Source: Armatimonadota bacterium (lineage in GTDB: Bacteria; Armatimonadota; Armatimonadia; Armatimonadales; Armatimonadaceae). From it: DNA of 9,053 bases. Numbering within the stretch: the stretch's first letter is position 1; every line of letters starts with the position of its first letter. The stretch covers positions 1 through 9,053 of the forward strand of contig JACMIS010000903.1 in the NCBI GenBank assembly GCA_014381035.1, given 5' to 3'. Below the pieces are notes generated by a model. The model was not told the origin of the DNA, did no database searches, and worked only from the letters and a program-made list of their open reading frames with translations. This document shows, piece after piece, positions 1 to 6,523 of the stretch. The translations under genes and the position numbers were made by a program.

Positions 1-596
1 ATTAGCATCAACAGTATCGCTTGCTCTATGCCATGCCCGTTTGAGTTCGGTGTTGCTGATAGTAAAGCGATCAGGGAAATGCACGATGCAATGAGCACAG
101 TGAGTAGTCCACCCACCGTCGCCACCCCGACGCGCTTTGCAAGGAAGCCGGAACGGAACGCAAGGTAGAGAGGAATTACGAATCCGATCCCGATCCCGAA
201 CACGATGCCGACTCCGGATGGCATCGCATTGCTATACATAAACTTTGCAAGGCCGAAGATTATCGGGAAGCAGATCAGGGCAAACCACAGATTCGGCAAG
301 TAAGCCGCCTTGACCTGCTCTTGCGTCAATGGTACGAGTGCTCGCCTGCGTCCGGTCATAGAAGTGGCACCAAGATCGCTACCGGCATCGGTCCTCTCCC
401 CTAACGCGCGACGTACCGCTTCGGAAGATAGTCCGAGGTCACTGCCCAGTGCTTCAACCTGATCGGCGGTCAGTAGCTCTGTTTCCGCTTGCGATTCGAT
501 CTCCGACGCCCGCGCCAGAACTTGCCGCACCATTTCGCTGTCATAGCGTGGTGCGGCATTGGAGGTGAGATTTTCTTCGGATCGAAAAAGTTGCAT
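1..596 (-). CDS. Multi-pass membrane protein with N-terminal helical module (3' end outside window)
   Basis: I do not recognise a specific family. The frame opens at ATG 596 and runs without a stop through the left edge, giving 198 residues of an incomplete protein. Residues ~20-66 form an amphipathic two-helix module (MVRQVLARASEIE, then LLTADQVEALGSDLGLSSEAV). Such modules are often seen at the N-terminus of small bacterial membrane proteins of the 2TM/SHOCT-like kind. A polar linker follows, then hydrophobic segments at ~101-120, 127-148 and 156-181, which are probable membrane helices; a fourth may begin near 191. The start is supported by GGGGAG at 603-608, 6 bases before the ATG, and by a TATAAT box about 70 bases upstream. 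It diverges from the gene at 883. No function can be assigned, though the membrane topology is fairly clear. Confidence 0.75.
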   Translation of the reverse strand, partial: MQLFRSEENLTSNAAPRYDSEMVRQVLARASEIESQAETELLTADQVEALGSDLGLSSEAVRRALGERTDAGSDLGATSMTGRRRALVPLTQEQVKAAYLPNLWFALICFPIIFGLAKFMYSNAMPSGVGIVFGIGIGFVIPLYLAFRSGFLAKRVGVATVGGLLTVLIASCISLIALLSATPNSNGHGIEQAILLML

Positions 597-665
597 GGTT
601 AGCTCCCCGGAGAGTGTTGTATCAACGACGTTCGGCGTGACAGGGAATACCATCCCCACCGTTTG

Positions 666-695
666 ATTATACCGATTACCTGCCGTGGGATAGAA
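666..695 (-). promoter_or_regulatory. Probable sigma70-type promoter for the membrane protein gene at 1-596
   Basis: On the minus strand there is a perfect TATAAT (666-671) with a weak TTCTAT (690-695) 18 bases upstream. Transcription would start near 659, giving a leader of about 63 bases before ATG 596. That leader carries the purine-rich GGGGAG ribosome site. The -10 match is strong and the -35 match is poor, so strength is uncertain. Confidence 0.45.
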
Positions 696-700
696 CGTGG

Positions 701-728
701 ATGACAGGGTTTACTTGCCAGTCATAAT
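701..728 (+). promoter_or_regulatory. Candidate promoter for the secreted NADase-type domain gene
   Basis: ATGACA (701-706) and CATAAT (723-728) each match the sigma70 consensus at five of six positions and are 16 bases apart, within an AT-rich stretch (about 721-740) that stands out from its surroundings. This would give a leader of about 150 bases before ATG 883. Several overlapping AT-rich hexamers (TATAAA at 728, TAATAT at 725) make the exact -10 ambiguous. Confidence 0.35.
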
Positions 729-810
729 ATAAAATAAAAGCAAGGCATCAGACCACTGCATACAGCCATTCAGACACATATTCGGCAGCAAGGTTGCGGA
801 CTGTTACTGA

Positions 811-827
811 ATCTCGACGCCCGAGAT
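811..827 (+). repeat. Short perfect inverted repeat in the leader of the gene at 883
   Basis: ATCTCG (811-816) and CGAGAT (822-827) are perfect reverse complements around a 5-base loop (ACGCC). They could form a 6-bp hairpin in the untranslated leader about 55 bases before the start codon. No run of U follows, so it does not look like an intrinsic terminator. An operator or chance occurrence are both possible. Confidence 0.25.
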
Positions 828-870
828 CCGCATCCGGTACATTCCGCTTCCGATTTTTGGTAAACTGTCG

Positions 871-876
871 AGGAGG
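871..876 (+). promoter_or_regulatory. Strong Shine-Dalgarno site for the gene at 883
   Basis: AGGAGG lies 6 bases before ATG 883. It is the best ribosome site in the window and fixes that start. It contrasts with the minus-strand genes at 3961, 6518 and 8574, which lack a clear one. Confidence 0.8.
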
Positions 877-882
877 CTACAG

Positions 883-1512
883 ATGTTGAAATTGAAACGA
901 TCGATTATTGTAACGGCGTTACTTGGGGTTCTCGTGTTACCCGGTTCGGCGCAAAAAACGCTACCGGAAATGCGCGGCATCCCTATGGAGAAAAAGGGCG
1001 AAGATCTTTCCGAATGGGGCGTCGGCGATAGTTTCGAGGATATTTTTGAGTACGAAGAAGTTTCGGCGTCCTCTTCCCTGAAACCCAGCGGCATCAACCG
1101 TTACGACGCCGAAATGGCGCACGATAACAACCTCAAAACCGCCTGGGTGGAAGGTGTTCGCGGCGATGGAGTCGGTTCCTGGCTGGAATACCGTTTGACT
1201 CCGATTCAAAGTGAAGGCACGGACCGGGCGATCACTGGGCTGACCATATTTAATGGGTATCGCAAGACCCAAGCCGCGTGGAAAGAGAATGGGCGAATCA
1301 AACGACTCCGAATCGAGGTGGACGGCAAGCCCTATGGCACGATTTTGCTGGCAGACACGCCCAGATACCAGAGTGTAAATATCGGGCGTATCCCTCTCGT
1401 CCGCAATAAAAAAGTTCTTCTGCGTTTCGTGATTCTCAGCGTGTATCCCGGCACCAAACATCGCGATACCGCGTTGACCGAGTTGGGCTTCGAAGGGACC
1501 GGGATCTACTGA
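883..1512 (+). CDS. Secreted NADase-type glycan-binding (discoidin-like) domain protein
   Basis: This 209-aa protein starts with a signal peptide (basic MLKLKR, hydrophobic core to ~20, likely cleavage after GSA at 21-23), so it should be exported. From ~59 to 203 it carries the hallmarks of the NADase-type glycan-binding / translocation domain, a discoidin-like beta fold named after streptococcal NAD-glycohydrolase: SASSSLKP (61-68), the highly typical AWVEGVRGDGVG (87-98), NGYRK (124-128), NGRIKRLRIEV (136-146) and SVYPGTKHRDTALTELGF (186-203). No enzyme domain is attached, so it is a stand-alone binding module. The likely role is binding glycan or an envelope partner outside the cytoplasm; the ligand is unknown. 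It is transcribed alone, convergent with the transporter fusion 16 bases away. The family call rests on remembered motifs; the function is inference. Confidence 0.8.
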   Translation: MLKLKRSIIVTALLGVLVLPGSAQKTLPEMRGIPMEKKGEDLSEWGVGDSFEDIFEYEEVSASSSLKPSGINRYDAEMAHDNNLKTAWVEGVRGDGVGSWLEYRLTPIQSEGTDRAITGLTIFNGYRKTQAAWKENGRIKRLRIEVDGKPYGTILLADTPRYQSVNIGRIPLVRNKKVLLRFVILSVYPGTKHRDTALTELGFEGTGIY

Positions 1513-1528
1513 TGCGAAATTGACGTCA

Positions 1529-3961
1529 TTACCGGTTCCCTGCGGAGAAGCGCACATTTTGCAAAACGCGCAACTGGTACATCGTCAGACCGATCAGCAG
1601 TGTTCCCATGATCAGTGCTGCGGCAGTGGCGTAGCCGAATTTCAGGTAGATAAACGCGTTCTGCCAGATTTCGAGTCCCACGGTGTGCGTCGCATAGTCC
1701 GGACCACCTCCGGTCTGTACCAGCACCGGTTCCATGATTTTAAATGCCGCGACGGTCGCGCCAACCAGATTGATAATCAGAAGCGGCGAGAGCGTCGGGA
1801 GCGTCACGCGGAAGATTTTCGTCCAGAACCCCGCTCCGTCGAGATCGGCGGCTTCATACATTTCGTCGGGGATGGATTGAAGCGCGGCTAAATAGATAAC
1901 ACTGCCCGGTCCGGCACTCGCCCACACAATCGGCACCACGACACTAAACATCGCCAGCGCGGGGTCCTGCAACCATTTAAGCGGCTCGCCACCGAACACC
2001 CCGATCAGAGTATTCGCGAGACCGTTCGGCGACGGATCGAAGAACTGACGGAACAACATCGCGGTGACAACCGAGGTCGTTACTGCGGGCAGATAATACA
2101 GAACCCGAAAGAACGTCTTGCCCCTCGGGATTTCGTTCAGCAGGAGCGCGATCACGACGGGAAGGAAGAATCCCAGAGTGAGCAGGTACGCGGTAAACAG
2201 AAACGCATTCTTCATCCCGATGCGGAACGTTTCCTGCCCCGCCGCCTCGATGAAGTTATCCAGCCCGACAAAGCGTGAGTTGCCTAAGATTTGCACGTCC
2301 TGAAACGCCATCACCAATCCGCGCAGGAGCGGTAAGTACGCCCAGATCGCGATGGATAGGACAGCAGGAAGCATGAACGCCCAGGCGGAAAGGTGAACAC
2401 GCAACGGGATTCCACCCCGCTTGACATTTTTCGTGTCCTCGGTGTTTCGTTGCCGCAATTTGGCGACTTGCAGAGCGGTATACATTGTCCGCCCGACCAG
2501 AACGGTGATGCCAAGAACAATCGCGCCGAAGATGACATAAGCGATGGCTCGTTGTTTCACGAGTTCGGCAGGCGGAGTGTAATTGAGAAGTTTCGTGTTG
2601 ATTTTGGCGACCGACGCGTCTAAAATCTGCTTCGGGTCGCGCTTGGGGTACAGAATCGCCTGATCGAGCGGTTCGTTCATCAGGTTGTAGATGAACGCCA
2701 TGTTCGGACCGTTCGGCTCGGGCTTGCCGGACGCGAAGAGCGATTTCGATGCTTCCATCCACGGGCGTTGTATCGGCGTGATGTACTCCTCGTAACCCCA
2801 CCGCTCCAGTTCATTCGGGTTGACCAGTTGCGCGAGACCGTTCTCCACATACGCGGTACAGCGCACCTTCGCGGCTTCCTCGCTCGCCATGTAGCGGATG
2901 AACTGCCAACAAGCGGCTAACTTTTCGGGGTCCTTCACTGTCGCATTGATGCCCCACATCCCCGCATTGATCTCGTTCCCGCTAATCCCAGTCGGACCTT
3001 TCGGCATCGCGGCGACGCCGAGGAGGGACGGATTCAGGTCGAACTGGTTCATGTTCGCCACGTCGTCGGATTGGTATGCAAACCACATGCCGATCTTGCC
3101 CGCCGAAATGTCAGCTTTACGTGTGCTCGTGCGGTTCGCGACGCCGGTCTGTTCCTTGCCATCTTTGCCGGGATATTTGCCGAGCAGAAGTTTGCGATAA
3201 AACTGGAGCGCGGTCAACCCTTCCGGCGTATTGAAGGCGGCAAGTTCCTTACCGGACGCGTCCTTCGCAGAAATCTCGCCCCCGGCTTGCCATAGGAAGT
3301 TGATCCAGTAATACGATTCGCTTCCCTGTTCGAACGTGAACCCGTACTGCCCTTTCGCGGGATCGGTCAGTTTCTGCGCATACGTATAAAACTCGTCCCA
3401 GTCTTTCGGCGGCTTATTCGGGTTCAGTCCGGCGGCGCGAAAAAGGTCTTTGCGGTAGTACAATGCTTGCACATACTGCGCATAAGGGACCGAGTAGATA
3501 TTCCCGTCAATCGTCAGCCGTTCTTTAATGCGCTCCTGTACCCGATCCAGCGTGTCCGGATTCTGTGCGATCAAATCGTCCAGGGGGCGTAAAAAGCCCT
3601 GCGACGCGTAGTTTCGAAGCTGACGCAGGTTGACATACACCACATCGGGTGCGGTGCCTCCGGCGTATGCCATCAAAATCCCGGATTCGGCGGCGGGTCC
3701 CTGAATGCGAAGCGAGGCGTAGCGTTGCAGTCGGATTTCGGGGTGTTTTTTACTGAACGTATCGAACACCACGCGGCGGGCACGTTCGGCGGGCGAGGTA
3801 GCATTCGGCGACGGTATCCCCCACGCCGGGTTCGCGCCTCCGACCGTGACCGTTGTGGGTGCCGCTACCCCTTCTTGTTGCGCGTTCGCGGCGGAAGCGA
3901 ACAGCGTCAGGAAGGCGACAGCAAATGGGAATAGTCGTGCGATAGGTTTGGGGAGTACCAT
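1529..3961 (-). CDS. Fused family 1 solute-binding protein and MalF/UgpA-like ABC permease
   Basis: This 810-aa protein appears to join two components of a carbohydrate-type ABC importer in one chain. Residues 1-27 are a signal peptide ending in ANA before QQ. Residues ~40-465 resemble a family 1 extracellular solute-binding protein, with APDVVYVN (104-111), LRPLDDLI (124-131), IYSVPYAQYVQALYYRKDLF (155-174) and INAGMWGINATVKDPE (331-346). A hydrophobic segment at ~472-494 should cross the membrane, and a basic linker (~495-521) would return the chain to the cytoplasmic side. Residues ~522-805 are a full MalF/UgpA-type permease of about six helices with the EAA loop that docks on the ATPase (EAADLDGAGFWTKIFRVTLP, 703-722). 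The substrate is probably a sugar or sugar derivative, but cannot be named. No MalG-like partner or ATPase is adjacent. The start agrees with the signal peptide and promoter; no Shine-Dalgarno is seen. The frame is continuous, with no sign of error at the fusion. Confidence 0.9.
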   Translation of the reverse strand: MVLPKPIARLFPFAVAFLTLFASAANAQQEGVAAPTTVTVGGANPAWGIPSPNATSPAERARRVVFDTFSKKHPEIRLQRYASLRIQGPAAESGILMAYAGGTAPDVVYVNLRQLRNYASQGFLRPLDDLIAQNPDTLDRVQERIKERLTIDGNIYSVPYAQYVQALYYRKDLFRAAGLNPNKPPKDWDEFYTYAQKLTDPAKGQYGFTFEQGSESYYWINFLWQAGGEISAKDASGKELAAFNTPEGLTALQFYRKLLLGKYPGKDGKEQTGVANRTSTRKADISAGKIGMWFAYQSDDVANMNQFDLNPSLLGVAAMPKGPTGISGNEINAGMWGINATVKDPEKLAACWQFIRYMASEEAAKVRCTAYVENGLAQLVNPNELERWGYEEYITPIQRPWMEASKSLFASGKPEPNGPNMAFIYNLMNEPLDQAILYPKRDPKQILDASVAKINTKLLNYTPPAELVKQRAIAYVIFGAIVLGITVLVGRTMYTALQVAKLRQRNTEDTKNVKRGGIPLRVHLSAWAFMLPAVLSIAIWAYLPLLRGLVMAFQDVQILGNSRFVGLDNFIEAAGQETFRIGMKNAFLFTAYLLTLGFFLPVVIALLLNEIPRGKTFFRVLYYLPAVTTSVVTAMLFRQFFDPSPNGLANTLIGVFGGEPLKWLQDPALAMFSVVVPIVWASAGPGSVIYLAALQSIPDEMYEAADLDGAGFWTKIFRVTLPTLSPLLIINLVGATVAAFKIMEPVLVQTGGGPDYATHTVGLEIWQNAFIYLKFGYATAAALIMGTLLIGLTMYQLRVLQNVRFSAGNR

Positions 3962-3967
3962 ATACTC

Positions 3968-3996
3968 ATATTACGCGTTCCAGGCGAAACTTTCAA
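3968..3996 (-). promoter_or_regulatory. Near-consensus promoter placed for leaderless transcription of the transporter fusion
   Basis: On the minus strand, TTGAAA (3991-3996) and TAATAT (3968-3973) are separated by exactly 17 bases. Only six bases lie between the -10 box and ATG 3961, so a start at the usual distance would fall on the A of the ATG and give an mRNA with no leader. The absence of a Shine-Dalgarno site fits this. It sits in the 52-base gap after priA, so the transporter can be expressed separately from the upstream cluster. Confidence 0.6.
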
Positions 3997-4013
3997 TGAT
4001 TCTACGGGACCGG

Positions 4014-6518
4014 TTACAAGAGGCTCATCGGGTCAACGTCAATCGTCAGTCCCATGCGGTCGGATTGGGAAAGTAGCGACCATGCTTCTCGCAATCTGCC
4101 GCGTAACAGTTCGATGTCGGTAGTTTTTAGCAGAAGATGCCATCGGTACTTGTTCTTGAGCCGGGACAGCGGGCACGGCGCGGGACCGAGGATCGCGATG
4201 TCACCATCCGCGCCCGCCCCGAAAAGCAAGAGCGGTCCCCCGGTGTCCGTTTTCCTGTCGGCACCGAGTCGGGAGGCGAGTGTGCGCAGTCGCCCTTCGG
4301 CGGCGCGAACGTCTTCGTCCTGCGAAACGATATTCACCAGGCGCGTGAACGGCGGATAGGCGAGTTCGCGCCGGTTGGTGATTTCGCGCCGGTAGAACGT
4401 TTCGTAGTCGTGTTTCGCGGCGGCGGCGACCGATTCGTGTTCGGGGTTGAAGGTTTGCACGAACACATGACCGGGACGGAACCCGCGACCGGCACGACCG
4501 GAAACTTGGGTCAACAACTGGAAGGCACGTTCCGAGGCGCGGAAGTCGGGCATGTTGAGCGCGGTGTCGGCGGAGATCACGCCGACCAACGTCACCCCGG
4601 CGAAGTCCAGCCCTTTGGCGACCATCTGCGTTCCGATCAAAATGTCGGCGTTTCCGTCGCGGAATGTTCGCAGCATGGATAAATGCGTATCCTTTTTCGC
4701 CGTCGTGTCGCGGTCCATGCGCAACACGCGGGCTTCGGGGAACAGTTTTCGCACCTCTGTCTCGACTTTTTCCGTGCCGATGCCGAACGGTCGCAAGCGA
4801 GTTCCCTGACAACCGGGGCACACTTCCGGGGCGCGACGCTCGTACCCGCAGTGATGGCAGGTCAGTTTGTGCGCCGCCTGATGAAACGTCAGGGAAACGT
4901 CGCAGTGCGGGCAGCGGGTCGTGTAGCCGCAGTCGCGGCAGAGCAGAAACATCGCGAAGCCACGCCGGTTGAGGAACAGGATCGTTTGCTCCCCTTTCGC
5001 GATACGGTCTGCCATCGCCTCGATGAGTTGCGGAGCGAACATACCCGGCGATCCCTGTTTGTACAGTTCGCGCAGATCCAGAACATCCACGGGCGGGAGC
5101 GGGCGGGAAAGTGCTCGCTCGCGCAGGGGAAGAAAGCCCCACGCGCCGGACTCCGCTTTGAAAAATGACTCGACAGAGGGTGTCGCCGAACCGAGTAAGA
5201 CTGTTGCGCCGGTTGCTTCGGCGCGGGCGATGGCGGTATCACGGGCGTGGTAGCGCGGGGCGGGTTGGTCCTGTTTGTAGGAACCTTCATGCTCTTCATC
5301 CACCACGATCAGGCCGACGTTTTTCATCGGCGCGAAGATCGCGGACCGCGCCCCGACCACCACGTCCGCCTTTCCCTGCGCGACCCGCATCCACTCGTCG
5401 CGCCGTTCGCCCTGCGACAGTCCTGAATGTAGCATCGCGACACGGTCGCCGATTCGGGCGCGGAACCGATCCACGACCTGCGCCGTGAGCGCGATTTCCG
5501 GCACCAGCACCAGAGCCGTGCGCCCCCGGCGACGGGTTTCCGCAATCGCCCGTAAGTACACTTCTGTCTTGCCGGAACCGGTCACACCATACAAAAGCGC
5601 GACATTCGCCTTGCCGGAATCAAGCCGATTCCGCACTTCGGCGACTGCCGTCTCCTGCTCCCCCATCAGAACCGGTGCTACTGCCGCCGCCGAGTCAAAA
5701 CGGAACGGACGCCGCCGTACTTCCACCGTCTCCACCTTGATGAAGCCGTCCGCTTCCAACCGCTTGACGGACGCATCGGTCGCTCCCATCGCCTTCGCTT
5801 CGGGAAGCGGGAGCGGTCCCCCGCCGATCTCGATCAGTTTTCGCAGGAGCAAGGCTTGCGCCGGTTTTTTCGCCGCTTCCCGTTTCCCCGATTCGATCTC
5901 GGCATCGTCCCACGTCACCAGAAGCCGGACTGCGTTCACCTTCTTCGCGGACACCTTCGGCGGCAGGACCCGCCATTCCTCGGTCAATACGCCGCGATCC
6001 TTGAGGATTTTCACGGGCGACGTGACTTTTGCCCCGCCCAGAAGCGCGGCAAGTTGCGTTTCTGTCGCAGCGCGTTCGGGAAGGTTGGATAGCGCGAGAA
6101 TCACTTCGCGGTGCGACTTCGTGGAAATGCCGGGAAGCACCGTTTCGAAACCGTCAACGAGGCGATACCGTTTTTCGGTGTGCGCTGATTGTGCGGAGGG
6201 GACCACGGAGAGCACGGCTTGCGCGATGTCGCAGAAGTAGTTCCGGGAAAGAAACCGTGCCGTTTCCAGCACCGCCACAGGGATCTCCGCCCCGTCGCCC
6301 GACACCACGGCGAAGATATCTCGCACGACAGACTCATCCAGACCGGCAGGCAACGTTTCACTGAACCCCGTCAGGTACCCAATCGCAGTCTGCTTTCCAA
6401 ACGGCACGACGACACAGGAGCCGGTTTGTAGCTCCTCTTGCAGGGATTCGGGGACGCGATACGTGAAGGGTTGCCGCAATCCCGGTGCGTCGGTGTCAAC
6501 TACGATGGCGGCATACAC
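4014..6518 (-). CDS. priA: Primosomal protein N', replication-restart DNA helicase PriA
   Basis: PriA is a 3'-to-5' helicase that recognises stalled forks and D-loops and reloads the replicative helicase. From GTG 6518 the protein is 834 aa, somewhat longer than the ~730 of E. coli. The N-terminal DNA-binding domain starts canonically (YAAIVVDTD...FTYRVP, 2-22). The helicase core has Walker A GVTGSGKT (311-318), DEEH (407-410), GSATPS (443-448), GTQMVAKGLDF (629-639) and QVSGRAGR (671-678). A zinc-binding region has eight cysteines (527, 530, 536, 539, 554, 557, 567, 570). All key motifs look intact. An open frame extends 96 codons upstream to 6806, but that part overlaps the preceding gene and does not look like PriA, so GTG 6518 is preferred. 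It begins 5 bases after the TPR gene stop and is probably co-transcribed with it, with a possible extra promoter (TACAAT) at that gap. Confidence 0.95.
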   Translation of the reverse strand: MYAAIVVDTDAPGLRQPFTYRVPESLQEELQTGSCVVVPFGKQTAIGYLTGFSETLPAGLDESVVRDIFAVVSGDGAEIPVAVLETARFLSRNYFCDIAQAVLSVVPSAQSAHTEKRYRLVDGFETVLPGISTKSHREVILALSNLPERAATETQLAALLGGAKVTSPVKILKDRGVLTEEWRVLPPKVSAKKVNAVRLLVTWDDAEIESGKREAAKKPAQALLLRKLIEIGGGPLPLPEAKAMGATDASVKRLEADGFIKVETVEVRRRPFRFDSAAAVAPVLMGEQETAVAEVRNRLDSGKANVALLYGVTGSGKTEVYLRAIAETRRRGRTALVLVPEIALTAQVVDRFRARIGDRVAMLHSGLSQGERRDEWMRVAQGKADVVVGARSAIFAPMKNVGLIVVDEEHEGSYKQDQPAPRYHARDTAIARAEATGATVLLGSATPSVESFFKAESGAWGFLPLRERALSRPLPPVDVLDLRELYKQGSPGMFAPQLIEAMADRIAKGEQTILFLNRRGFAMFLLCRDCGYTTRCPHCDVSLTFHQAAHKLTCHHCGYERRAPEVCPGCQGTRLRPFGIGTEKVETEVRKLFPEARVLRMDRDTTAKKDTHLSMLRTFRDGNADILIGTQMVAKGLDFAGVTLVGVISADTALNMPDFRASERAFQLLTQVSGRAGRGFRPGHVFVQTFNPEHESVAAAAKHDYETFYRREITNRRELAYPPFTRLVNIVSQDEDVRAAEGRLRTLASRLGADRKTDTGGPLLLFGAGADGDIAILGPAPCPLSRLKNKYRWHLLLKTTDIELLRGRLREAWSLLSQSDRMGLTIDVDPMSLL

Positions 6519-6523
6519 GGTGA

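Noticed and set aside
1495..1540. Inverted repeat GGGACCGG / CCGGTTCCC between the convergent genes as a terminator
   Set aside because: The arms pair only with a bulge, are separated by a 29-base loop, and no T run follows on either strand. The TGACGTCA palindrome at 1521-1528 also lacks terminator features.
961..1557. 198-aa minus-strand open frame
   Set aside because: It is antisense to the secreted glycan-binding-type gene, whose motifs and signal peptide are convincing, and has no recognisable domains.
4201..5142. 313-aa minus-strand open frame inside priA
   Set aside because: A shadow frame of a GC-rich gene; arginine- and proline-rich with no motifs, while the priA frame contains all helicase motifs.
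5485..6240. 251-aa plus-strand open frame
   Set aside because: Antisense shadow of priA; serine- and arginine-rich low-information translation without recognisable features.
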